This document shows positions 9,072-16,724 of a stretch of 64,000 nucleotides of DNA, in pieces. Both the position numbers and the translations under genes were made by a program. Each line of letters begins with the position of its first letter. The first letter of the stretch is position 1. Source of the DNA: Pseudomonas sp. GL-B-19 (lineage in GTDB: Bacteria; Pseudomonadota; Gammaproteobacteria; Pseudomonadales; Pseudomonadaceae); contig NZ_JAHBDK010000064.1 of NCBI RefSeq assembly GCF_019956415.1, positions 1 through 64,000 on the forward strand, given 5' to 3'. A model generated the notes under the pieces. That model was not told where the DNA came from. It saw only the letters and a program-made list of their open reading frames with translations, and ran no database searches.

Positions 9072-12000
9072 ATGCAATGGATTTTAATGCTGATCGGGCT
9101 GGTGCTCGGCTGGATACTTGACGAGTCGTTCAGCGATGCCCTGTTGGGCGCGTTGCTTGGGTTGGGCATTGGCCAGGCCGTTCGCATCACCCGTTTAGGT
9201 TCACAAGCCGCCGAGCAGCACCTTCTGCTGGAGCAGACGCAGGTTGCGCTGAATGCGGTGCAGCAACGCCTGGCCTTGCTGGAAGTGTCCGGCGTCAAAG
9301 TACCTGAAGCCAGCGAGCCAGTTGCCAGCGAGCCCGTACCTCCTCCTGAAGTTACCCCCGACGAAATCCCTGTCGAAACCCCGGAACTGATCTGGGACCT
9401 GCCTCCCGAACTCGAACCAATCACCGCTGCGGCGACTGAAACCAGTCAGCCACTGCCTGCCGATGCCTGGAAACCCGAGCCGGTCGTCCGGGAGCCTGCC
9501 ACCCCGCGCGGCCCCAACCTCATTGATCGCGCCATCAGCGGTGCCCGCGCCTGGCTGTTCGGCGGTAACACTGTGCTGCGGGTCGGCGTGGTGCTGTTGT
9601 TCCTCGGTCTGGCCTTTTTACTGCGGTATGCGACCGAAGGCATGGTCGTGCCGATTGAACTGCGTTACGCCGGCGTCGCGGCGGCTGCGTTGGGGCTGCT
9701 CGGTCTGGGCTGGTGGCTGCGTCATCGCAACACCAATTACGCATTGATGCTGCAAGGCACCGGCATTGCCGTGCTGTACCTGACGGTATTCGCTGCCATG
9801 CGCTTGCATCCGCTGCTGGATCCGACGGCAGCGCTTGGTCTTCTGGTGGCGGTCACGGCGTTCTCAGCGATTCTGGCGATCACCCAGGATTCATTGGCGT
9901 TGGCCTGCGCCGCCGCGTTGGGCGGTTTTGCCGCGCCAATCCTGACGTCCACTGGCGCCGGCAACCACGTCGCGCTGTTCAGCTACTTCGCCTTGCTCAA
10001 CGCCGGCATCCTCGCCATCGCCTGGTTCAAGGCCTGGCGTTTGCTCAACCTGATCGGTTTTGTCGGCACGTTCGGCATCGGTTTCGCCTGGGGCCTGCGT
10101 TCTTACACGCCAGAGTTGCTGTGGAGCACCGAGCCGTTCCTGATCCTGTTTTTCCTGATGTACCTGGCCATCGGCCTGCTGTTCGCCCGGCGCAAGTTGC
10201 TGGAAATGAGCGATGCGCCCGAGGACGACAGCCGCGAGGCGCTGCTGCGTTGGTCGGCGCGCAAAGGTGATTACGTCGACGGGACCATGCTGTTTGGTCC
10301 GCCGCTGGTGGGCTTCGGTTTGCAATTCGCGCTGGTCCAGCACCTTGAGTTTGCCGCCGCGTTCAGCGCGCTGGCGCTGGGCATGATCTACATGGGCCTG
10401 GCCCGTTTGCTGATGGGTGGCCGCGCGTTGTTGCTGGCAGAAACCTGTCTGGCACTGGGCGTGATCTTCGCCAGCCTCGCCATTCCATTGGGCCTTGATG
10501 CGCGCTGGACAGCTGCGGCTTGGGCCGTCGAAGGCGCCGGGATTTTCTGGCTCGGCTTGCGTCAGCAACGTCCGTTGGCCAGGGCCTTTGCCTTGCTGCT
10601 TCAACTGGGCTCGGCGCTGGCGTTTCTCAGCGAGTTGCGGATCGGCGAAAGCAGCCTGCTCGATGGCTCACCGTTGGGCGCGTTGATGCTCGGCGTGGCG
10701 TTGCTGTTCAGCTTCTACCAATTGCGCCAAGCCTTGCCGGAGCAAATCGCGCAATGGGAGCGCAAAGGGCTGCCGGTTCTGGCTTGCTTCGGCCTGACGT
10801 TCCTTTATCTGCTGGCGCCGTTGTTTTTCTTCACCCACGGTACGGCGATCAGTTGGGCGCTGGCCGGTCTGGCGACGTTGTTTGTCGGTCTGCGTCTGCA
10901 ATCGCGCACGTTCCTGTTCACCGCGTTTGCCGTGCAGTTGCTCGGCGGTGCGTTGTTCCTGCTGCGGCTGCAAGGCGCCGGTGGTGAGTCTACGGCGGTG
11001 TTCAGCGCGGGCTGGAGCGGTTTGCTGAGCGCGTCCTTGATTGGTCTGGCCTTGATCTCCGGCATGTTGCTGGCAGCGCGCGATGAGATGGTGCGCAGCG
11101 ACGTGCGACTGTTACGCGGGTTGTCGGTGGTGTTGCTGGCCGGTCTGGTGCTGATCAATCTGGCCGTGCTGTTCGTCCTGCCGTGGCAGACCGCGAGCGC
11201 GGTGTGGGCGGCCAGTGGTTTGTTCATCATCTGGTTGAGCCTGTATCTGAAACAGCGCGTGAGTTTTGTCTTCGGTTTGCTGTTGCAGGTGATCGGTGGC
11301 GCGGCGTTCCTGTTTGCCGGGCCGGACCTGCTCGGACCTTTGGCCAGCGAAGGACTGAAGCCGCTGGCGCACAGCGGTTTCTGGACGCCGTTGGTATTGG
11401 GTTTGGCAGCGCTGGTCGGGGCCTGGCGATTGCAGCTCGGCAACCACGCTTCGGCGTTCGATGTGTTGAGCTTGCAGCGTTTGTCCGAAGTGCTGCTGGT
11501 GTGGGGCGCGGGTTGGTGGGCGCTGGCGTGGATCAGTGAAGTGCTGCGTTTTGCCCCGGTCAATCTGCAAGCAACGCTGTTGCTGGTGGCTGCGACCATT
11601 AGCGTAGCGCTATGGACGGCGTTGGCGCTGCGCTTGAAATGGTCGTCGCTGGGGCTGCTGTGCACCTTGCTGATGCCGGCGGCCGGCGTGGTGTTGCTTG
11701 CGGCGTGGCACTCGCGCTATCACCCTGCGGCCAATTTTGGTTGGCTGGCCTGGACGGCGGTGTTCGTCGTGCATTCCATCTCGCTGAAGCGACTGGCGCC
11801 CATGTTACCGGCGCGCGCTGTGAGCGCCGCGCATGTGCTCGGCTGCTGGCTGTTGATCGGTGTGCTGGCGCTGGAGCTGCGTTACGGCTTGCTGCTGTTG
11901 TCCGAGCAATACAACGCCTGGCGCTGGTTGGGCTGGGCGATTCTGCCAAGCCTGTATCTGGTGCTGATGGCTGCGCCGCGCAATTGGCCGTGGCCGGTGT

Positions 12001-12650
12001 CGGCGTTTCCCCGGGAATACCGACTGTATGCGGCGGCACCGCTGGCGCTGTTGATGCTCGGTTGGTTTTGGCTGGCGAACGTCGTCAGCGACGGCACCGC
12101 CGAACCACTGCCGTATGTTCCGTTGATCAACCCGCTGGAGTTGGGCCTGCTGTTTGCGCTGTTCGGCGTCTACGCATGGTCGCGCAGCGCCGTGACGCAA
12201 GTAGCGATCCGCAAGGACTACGCCGAACACGCTACGCAATTGATCGCCGGGGTTTCACTGTTCCTGTTCTTTACCGCGTTGGTGATGCGCACGGCGCACC
12301 ATTGGGGCGATGTGCCGTTCGAGTTCGATGCGTTGCTCGAATCGATGTTGGTGCAGGCCGGCCTGTCCATCGTCTGGACCCTGATGGCGCTGAGCCTGAT
12401 GATCGGCGGTCATTTGCGCCATCGTCGCGAGGTCTGGCTGATCGGTGCGGCGTTGATCGGCGTGGTGGTGGCCAAGCTGTTCTTTGTGGAATTGAGTAAC
12501 CGCGGCGGGCTCGCGCGGATCGTGTCGTTTATCGGCGTTGGCGTGTTGCTGCTGGTGGTGGGCTATTTCGCGCCGCTGCCGCCCAAGCGTGCCGAGGCTG
12601 CGCCGGAGTCTGAAAACCCGGCACCGGAAACCGAAGGAGTGTCGTCTTGA
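9072..12650 (+). CDS. very large multi-spanning membrane protein, DUF2339 family
   Basis: The product has 1192 residues. An N-terminal hydrophobic hairpin (MQWILMLIGLVLGWIL..) is followed by a short helical stretch, then a Pro/Glu-rich linker (about 75-130) and about two dozen or more hydrophobic segments running to residue 1165. The C-terminus is a short acidic tail. This layout is that of DUF2339, a family with no established function. ATG 9072 follows GGGATATCGACC and skips the upstream REP, over which the frame is open by chance. The gene is directly coupled to the next one, whose start overlaps its stop, so the two products probably act together in the envelope. Confidence 0.85.
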   Translation: MQWILMLIGLVLGWILDESFSDALLGALLGLGIGQAVRITRLGSQAAEQHLLLEQTQVALNAVQQRLALLEVSGVKVPEASEPVASEPVPPPEVTPDEIPVETPELIWDLPPELEPITAAATETSQPLPADAWKPEPVVREPATPRGPNLIDRAISGARAWLFGGNTVLRVGVVLLFLGLAFLLRYATEGMVVPIELRYAGVAAAALGLLGLGWWLRHRNTNYALMLQGTGIAVLYLTVFAAMRLHPLLDPTAALGLLVAVTAFSAILAITQDSLALACAAALGGFAAPILTSTGAGNHVALFSYFALLNAGILAIAWFKAWRLLNLIGFVGTFGIGFAWGLRSYTPELLWSTEPFLILFFLMYLAIGLLFARRKLLEMSDAPEDDSREALLRWSARKGDYVDGTMLFGPPLVGFGLQFALVQHLEFAAAFSALALGMIYMGLARLLMGGRALLLAETCLALGVIFASLAIPLGLDARWTAAAWAVEGAGIFWLGLRQQRPLARAFALLLQLGSALAFLSELRIGESSLLDGSPLGALMLGVALLFSFYQLRQALPEQIAQWERKGLPVLACFGLTFLYLLAPLFFFTHGTAISWALAGLATLFVGLRLQSRTFLFTAFAVQLLGGALFLLRLQGAGGESTAVFSAGWSGLLSASLIGLALISGMLLAARDEMVRSDVRLLRGLSVVLLAGLVLINLAVLFVLPWQTASAVWAASGLFIIWLSLYLKQRVSFVFGLLLQVIGGAAFLFAGPDLLGPLASEGLKPLAHSGFWTPLVLGLAALVGAWRLQLGNHASAFDVLSLQRLSEVLLVWGAGWWALAWISEVLRFAPVNLQATLLLVAATISVALWTALALRLKWSSLGLLCTLLMPAAGVVLLAAWHSRYHPAANFGWLAWTAVFVVHSISLKRLAPMLPARAVSAAHVLGCWLLIGVLALELRYGLLLLSEQYNAWRWLGWAILPSLYLVLMAAPRNWPWPVSAFPREYRLYAAAPLALLMLGWFWLANVVSDGTAEPLPYVPLINPLELGLLFALFGVYAWSRSAVTQVAIRKDYAEHATQLIAGVSLFLFFTALVMRTAHHWGDVPFEFDALLESMLVQAGLSIVWTLMALSLMIGGHLRHRREVWLIGAALIGVVVAKLFFVELSNRGGLARIVSFIGVGVLLLVVGYFAPLPPKRAEAAPESENPAPETEGVSS

Positions 12651-14020
12651 GTCAGAAGCTGAACCTGGGATGGTTGGGCGCGGTTGCGCTGGGTGTGACG
12701 CTGTCGGTCAGCGCCCAGGAGCAACCGGCGGATTTCACCACTCAAGTGCCGTTGTCCGTGAGCGGCGAAGGCCCGTGGTATCGCCTTGATTTACCGTTGA
12801 GCGTGCAGTTGAATGCGCGGCAAACCGACCTGAGTGATGTGCGTGTCTTCAACGCCGCCGGTCAGGCTCAGGCGTATGCCTTGGCGAGAGAACCGGCCCA
12901 AACCCGCGAAAATCGCACGCTGACCGATGTGAAGTGGTTCCCGTTGTACACCTCGGCAGATTCTACCGAGCGTGCGCCTGGCGTGCGGGTGCAGTCGAGT
13001 GCCAGCGGCGCGCTGATCGAAGTACAGCCGTCCAGTCAGCTGGAAGCGGGCGAAGAAGTGCTGCGCGGCTGGTTGCTCGATGCCAGCGCCATCAAGGCGC
13101 CGTTGCAGCAATTGGTCCTCGACTGGACCAGCGAGCGCGACGGCTTCCAGCAGTTCAGCATCGAAGCCAGCGACGACTTGCAGCATTGGCAGTCGTGGGG
13201 CCAAGGACAGGTCGCACGGCTGGCGTTTGCCGACGAACGGGTCGAGCAGCATGAAGTCAGCCTGCCGGGGCAATCGGCGCGCTATCTGCGCTTGTTATGG
13301 AGTTCACCACAACTGGCGCCGGCGCTGATGTCGGCGCAGCTGGAAAGCGCGAGCATCCACAGCTTGCCGCTGCCGTTGGTCTGGTCGCAACCGTTGGCCG
13401 GCAGCAGCGTGAAGACGGGGGAATACACCTGGCAATTGCCGATGGGGCTGAATGTCGAGCGGGTGCAGGTCGAACTGAGTCAGCCCAACAGTCTGGCACC
13501 GGTCACTTTGTCCGGTCGCCGCGAGAGCAGCTTGCCGTGGCAGCCGCTGGGCAGCGGCTTGCTGTATCGCCTGACCCAGAATGGCCAGGACGTGGTGCAG
13601 AACGAATTGCAGCTGCCGGGGCAAACCCTGCAGCAGTTGAAGCTGGTCGTGGACGAACGCGGTGGAGGCCTGGGCGCCGAAGCTCCGACGCTGAAGTATG
13701 CCGTGCGTCCGACGCGGCTGGTGTTCCTGGCGCGCGGGCCAGGGCCTTATACGCTGGCGCTGGGGAATACGACGGTGAAAGCGGCGAGCTTGCCGTTGTC
13801 GACGCTGATTCCCGATTACAGCGCGCAGAAGCTGGCGACATTGGGTAAGGCCGTGGTGGCGAGCGATGGCGTGGTTTCGCCGGTGTCTACATCAGTAGCG
13901 CCTGCGACGGCTGGCACGAACTGGAAGAAATTCGGGTTGTGGGCGGTGCTGTTGCTGAGCGTGCTGGTTCTGGCGGCGATGGCGTTCAGCTTGCTGCGCA
14001 AGCCCCCCCTCAAACCCTGA
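12647..14020 (+). CDS. DUF3999-family exported protein with C-terminal anchor
   Basis: The 457-residue protein begins at TTG 12647, which overlaps the upstream TGA (TTGA) and has GGAG 8 bp before it. It has an N-terminal signal peptide ending near VSAQ, a large soluble domain with beta-rich character (residues 30-420), and one C-terminal membrane helix (LWAVLLLSVLVLAAMAFSLL) followed by a short basic tail. The bulk should therefore sit in the periplasm. It matches the DUF3999 type that accompanies DUF2339 genes. No catalytic motif is apparent. Translational coupling predicts a complex with the DUF2339 protein. Confidence 0.82.
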   Translation: MSQKLNLGWLGAVALGVTLSVSAQEQPADFTTQVPLSVSGEGPWYRLDLPLSVQLNARQTDLSDVRVFNAAGQAQAYALAREPAQTRENRTLTDVKWFPLYTSADSTERAPGVRVQSSASGALIEVQPSSQLEAGEEVLRGWLLDASAIKAPLQQLVLDWTSERDGFQQFSIEASDDLQHWQSWGQGQVARLAFADERVEQHEVSLPGQSARYLRLLWSSPQLAPALMSAQLESASIHSLPLPLVWSQPLAGSSVKTGEYTWQLPMGLNVERVQVELSQPNSLAPVTLSGRRESSLPWQPLGSGLLYRLTQNGQDVVQNELQLPGQTLQQLKLVVDERGGGLGAEAPTLKYAVRPTRLVFLARGPGPYTLALGNTTVKAASLPLSTLIPDYSAQKLATLGKAVVASDGVVSPVSTSVAPATAGTNWKKFGLWAVLLLSVLVLAAMAFSLLRKPPLKP

Positions 14021-14040
14021 AAGCGGGTGCTGCGCACCCA

Positions 14041-14113
14041 TCGCGAGCAGGCTCGCTCCCACAGTTGAATGCGTACCCATGTGGGAGCGAGACCGGCTTG
14101 CCGGCGAAAGCGG
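14041..14113. repeat. mosaic REP pair
   Basis: The left arm TCGCGAGCAGGCTCGCTCCCAC is of one REP class. The right arm (GTGGGAGCGAGACCGGCTTGCC) starts like that class and then continues as the other class (GGCTTGCCGGCGAAAGC), so it looks like a hybrid of both. Confidence 0.75.
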
Positions 14114-14263
14114 TTTATCGGTCGGTAAAAATGCCCGATTCGAACTACGCTCATCCCGGCACATGAACTCTCTTGGGCGTATCACGTCTGATAGGAGGAA
14201 ATGCGCCTCGACTCGCGTTAAACTGCGCGGGTTTTTAGCCCCCCCATTCCACCGGAGCCTTCC

Positions 14264-15274
14264 ATGTCCCGCGTTACCCTGAGTCGCTATTTGATTGAGC
14301 AGACCCGTAGCAACAACACCCCTGCCGATCTGCGTTTCCTGATCGAAGTGGTGGCGCGTGCTTGCAAAGAGATCAACCACGCCGTGTCCAAAGGCGCCCT
14401 CGGTGGTGTTCTGGGCAGCATGGGCACTGAAAACGTCCAAGGTGAAGTGCAGAAGAAGCTCGACGTGATCTCCAACGAGATCCTGCTCGAAGCCAACGAA
14501 TGGGGCGGTCACCTGGCCGGCATGGCGTCCGAAGAAATGGACAATGCCTACCAGATCCCGGGCAAATACCCGAAAGGCGCCTACCTGCTGGTATTCGACC
14601 CGTTGGACGGTTCGTCGAACATCGATATCAACGCGCCGGTCGGTACGATTTTCTCGGTGCTGCGTTGCCCGAACGAATACCTGAGCCAGAATGAGCCCTT
14701 GAACGAAAAGGCTTTCCTGCAGCCAGGCACCGAGCAAGTGGCTGCCGGTTACGCGATCTACGGTCCACAGACCATGTTGATCCTGACCCTGGGTGATGGC
14801 GTGAAAGGCTTCACCCTGGACCGTGAAATGGGCAGCTTCGTGCTGACCCACGAAGACATCAAGATCCCGACTTCCACTCAGGAATTCGCGATCAACGCCT
14901 CCAATCAGCGCCACTGGGAAGCGCCGGTACAACGCTACGTCAGCGAATTGCTGGCTGGCGAAGAAGGCCCGCTGAAAAAGAACTACAACATGCGCTGGGT
15001 CGCCGCGATGGTCGCAGACGTGCACCGCATCCTGACCCGTGGCGGTCTGTTCATGTACCCACGCGACAGCCGCGAGCCGTCCAAGCCGGGCAAACTGCGT
15101 CTGATGTACGAAGCCAACCCGATGTCGTTCCTGGTTGAACAGGCTGGCGGCGCCTCCACCGATGGCCATCAGCGCATCCTCGACATCAAGCCTGACGGCC
15201 TGCATCAGCGTGTCGCCGTGTTCCTCGGTTCGAAAGAAGAAGTCGAACGTGTTACGGCTTACCACAAGGAATAA
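14264..15274 (+). CDS. fbp: fructose-1,6-bisphosphatase class 1
   Basis: This enzyme hydrolyses fructose 1,6-bisphosphate to fructose 6-phosphate for gluconeogenesis, which is essential when a pseudomonad grows on amino or organic acids. The 336-residue length and the metal/substrate motif DPLDGSSNIDINAPVGTIF (about residues 110-128) define class 1. ATG 14264 is preceded by CCGGAGCC with about 7 bp spacing. The downstream DUF924 gene begins 3 bp after the stop and is probably co-transcribed. Confidence 0.98.
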   Translation: MSRVTLSRYLIEQTRSNNTPADLRFLIEVVARACKEINHAVSKGALGGVLGSMGTENVQGEVQKKLDVISNEILLEANEWGGHLAGMASEEMDNAYQIPGKYPKGAYLLVFDPLDGSSNIDINAPVGTIFSVLRCPNEYLSQNEPLNEKAFLQPGTEQVAAGYAIYGPQTMLILTLGDGVKGFTLDREMGSFVLTHEDIKIPTSTQEFAINASNQRHWEAPVQRYVSELLAGEEGPLKKNYNMRWVAAMVADVHRILTRGGLFMYPRDSREPSKPGKLRLMYEANPMSFLVEQAGGASTDGHQRILDIKPDGLHQRVAVFLGSKEEVERVTAYHKE

Positions 15275-15277
15275 ACC

Positions 15278-15880
15278 ATGACCGCGCCCTGGCAGCCGTT
15301 GCTCGATTGGTGGTTCGGTAAGGCCGAATCGCCTAATGAAGTGGCGGCTGACAAGGGCAAGTTATGGTTCGGCAAGCGCGACAGCCAGGACCTCGAAGCG
15401 CAGACGCGTTTCGGGGACTGGGTCGAGCAGGCACTGGCCGGCGGACTGACTGACTGGGCGCAACGCCCCGAAGGTTGGCTGGCTCTGGTGCTGCTGCTCG
15501 ATCAACTCCCGCGAATGATCTATCGCGACACTCCCAAATCCTTTTCCGGCGATCTCAGGGCTCAGGCACTGGTGGCGCAAGGCATTGCTGCGGATTTTGA
15601 TCGGCAGTTGAGGCCTGTTCAGCGGGTGTTTATCTACCTGGTGATGGAGCATTGCGAGTATCTGGCAGTACAGAACGAAGCCGTTTCGCGGTTCATCGAA
15701 TTGATGGCGCAGCAGCCGGAGGCTGATCGGGCTGTGTTTGCCGATAATCTGGATTATGCCGAGCGGCATCGGGACGTGATTGCGCGGTTTGGGCGGTTTC
15801 CGCATCGCAATGCGGTGTTGGGGCGGGAGTCTACGGCTGAGGAGTTGGAGTTTCTCCGCAGGCCAGGCTCGCGTTTTTAG
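15278..15880 (+). CDS. DUF924-family protein
   Basis: The 200-residue protein matches the DUF924 (YPO1483-like, TPR-like all-helical) family. Conserved parts include the N-terminal WWFGK, the LVLLLDQLPRMIYRDTPKSF segment and VFIYLVMEHCE. No catalytic role is established for the family. It starts 3 bp after fbp and is likely translated from the same mRNA. The gene converges on the toxin-antitoxin pair, with an 18-bp gap. Confidence 0.88.
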   Translation: MTAPWQPLLDWWFGKAESPNEVAADKGKLWFGKRDSQDLEAQTRFGDWVEQALAGGLTDWAQRPEGWLALVLLLDQLPRMIYRDTPKSFSGDLRAQALVAQGIAADFDRQLRPVQRVFIYLVMEHCEYLAVQNEAVSRFIELMAQQPEADRAVFADNLDYAERHRDVIARFGRFPHRNAVLGRESTAEELEFLRRPGSRF

Positions 15881-15898
15881 ACGCGATGGGCCTCGAAC

Positions 15899-16231
15899 TT
15901 ACGGATTCCCTTGAAACAGGCGTTTCATCAGCAGTGTTGGCAGGTTTTTCCGAGTATCGGCAATGATGTGGACATAGACCGTTTGGTCTCGTACTTCATA
16001 AATGATCCTGTTCATTCCTGAAAGTATTTGTCGGTACTGACTGAGGTGGAGCTTCTCTATTTCTTCAGGGATTGATCCTGAATAGGGTTGCGCTCCCAAG
16101 TGGCGGATGGCTGATTTCAAAGAGGTGTAGGTGCTTTGCCAGGTTTGGATGGAAAACTGTTTGATGAGATAGGTACGAAGTTCTTTTAAGTCTGTTTCGG
16201 CGGACTGAAGAATGACGACCTTTAAACTCAT
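15899..16231 (-). CDS. RelE/ParE-family toxin
   Basis: The 110-residue basic protein has the RelE/ParE layout: an N-terminal strand (KVVILQSAETDLKEL), two helices, then NRIIYEVRDQTVYVHIIADTRKN with the typical late strands. The family contains ribosome-dependent mRNA interferases (RelE) and gyrase inhibitors (ParE); sequence alone does not say which. It is the second gene after the antitoxin, overlapping it by 4 bp. Base composition is clearly richer in A+T than the flanking metabolic genes, which suggests acquisition by transfer. Confidence 0.85.
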   Translation of the reverse strand: MSLKVVILQSAETDLKELRTYLIKQFSIQTWQSTYTSLKSAIRHLGAQPYSGSIPEEIEKLHLSQYRQILSGMNRIIYEVRDQTVYVHIIADTRKNLPTLLMKRLFQGNP

Positions 16232-16500
16232 TGATGGTCAGCCTCGTCCAGTTCCGCGAAGACGTCTTCGGCATCGCGAAATTTGCCTTCTTCAATCTCA
16301 CGATTACCCATTGCCAAGAGTTTTAAAAGGGCCATCGTGTCTTCTTGCTCTTCGAAGCTTTTCACGTCCATTACCACGAGCTTTGCTTCACCATTTTGGG
16401 TGATGACCAAGGGCTCACGGCTTTCTGTAATTGTTTTGACGATTTCTGCTGTATGGCTTTTCAGGTAGCTGATTGGCTTGATTTGAGATGAAAGCTTCAT
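16228..16500 (-). CDS. Phd/YefM-family antitoxin
   Basis: The 90-residue protein carries the Phd/YefM N-terminal DNA-binding domain (ISYLKSHTAEIVKTITESREPLVITQNGEAKLVVMD) and an acidic C-terminal tail (FRDAEDVFAELDEAD) of the kind that wraps the toxin. It precedes the toxin with a 4-bp overlap, giving coupled translation. GAGG lies about 8 bp before the ATG. A palindrome overlapping the predicted promoter upstream suggests autorepression, as is usual for these modules. Confidence 0.87.
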   Translation of the reverse strand: MKLSSQIKPISYLKSHTAEIVKTITESREPLVITQNGEAKLVVMDVKSFEEQEDTMALLKLLAMGNREIEEGKFRDAEDVFAELDEADHQ

Positions 16501-16524
16501 GGGGTGAGCCTCGCCAGGTTGAGT

Positions 16525-16570
16525 AGGACCGAGTTTAGTCTTAATTCAGTCCTGCGTCAGACGTTGTCGA
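16525..16570 (-). promoter_or_regulatory. toxin-antitoxin promoter with overlapping operator
   Basis: An imperfect inverted repeat (AGGACCGAGTTTA at 16525-16537 against TAATTCAGTCCT at 16542-16553) lies 25 bp before the antitoxin ATG. Read on the minus strand, CTGACG and TAAACT are separated by 17 bp, a plausible -35/-10 pair, and the -10 and most of the spacer lie within the palindrome. This is the expected site for autorepression by the antitoxin or the complex. Confidence 0.6.
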
Positions 16571-16628
16571 CCGGCGTTCTCTCAACGGGCATTGATCCAG
16601 GTTTTAGAGATTCATTGCAGCTGATGCC

Positions 16629-16709
16629 GCCTTCGCTGGCAAGCCAGCTCCTACATCGGATCTCCAGTGCGACAAAGATCCCCGTAGGAGCTGGCTTGCC
16701 AGCGAAGGG
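16629..16709. repeat. inverted REP pair, GGCTTGCC class
   Basis: CTTCGCTGGCAAGCCAGCTC is matched by an inverted copy. This is the second REP class of the window, with a GGCAAGCC core, and lies between the toxin-antitoxin promoter and the 3' end of the chemoreceptor. Confidence 0.85.
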
Positions 16710-16724
16710 GCCCGCGAGAGCGCC

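Noticed and set aside
14201..14221. Six-codon leader-like frame (MRLDSR) after AGGAGG, upstream of fbp
   Set aside because: It has no regulatory amino acid run and no terminator/antiterminator pair, and the spacing from AGGAGG to the ATG is too short; chance is likely.
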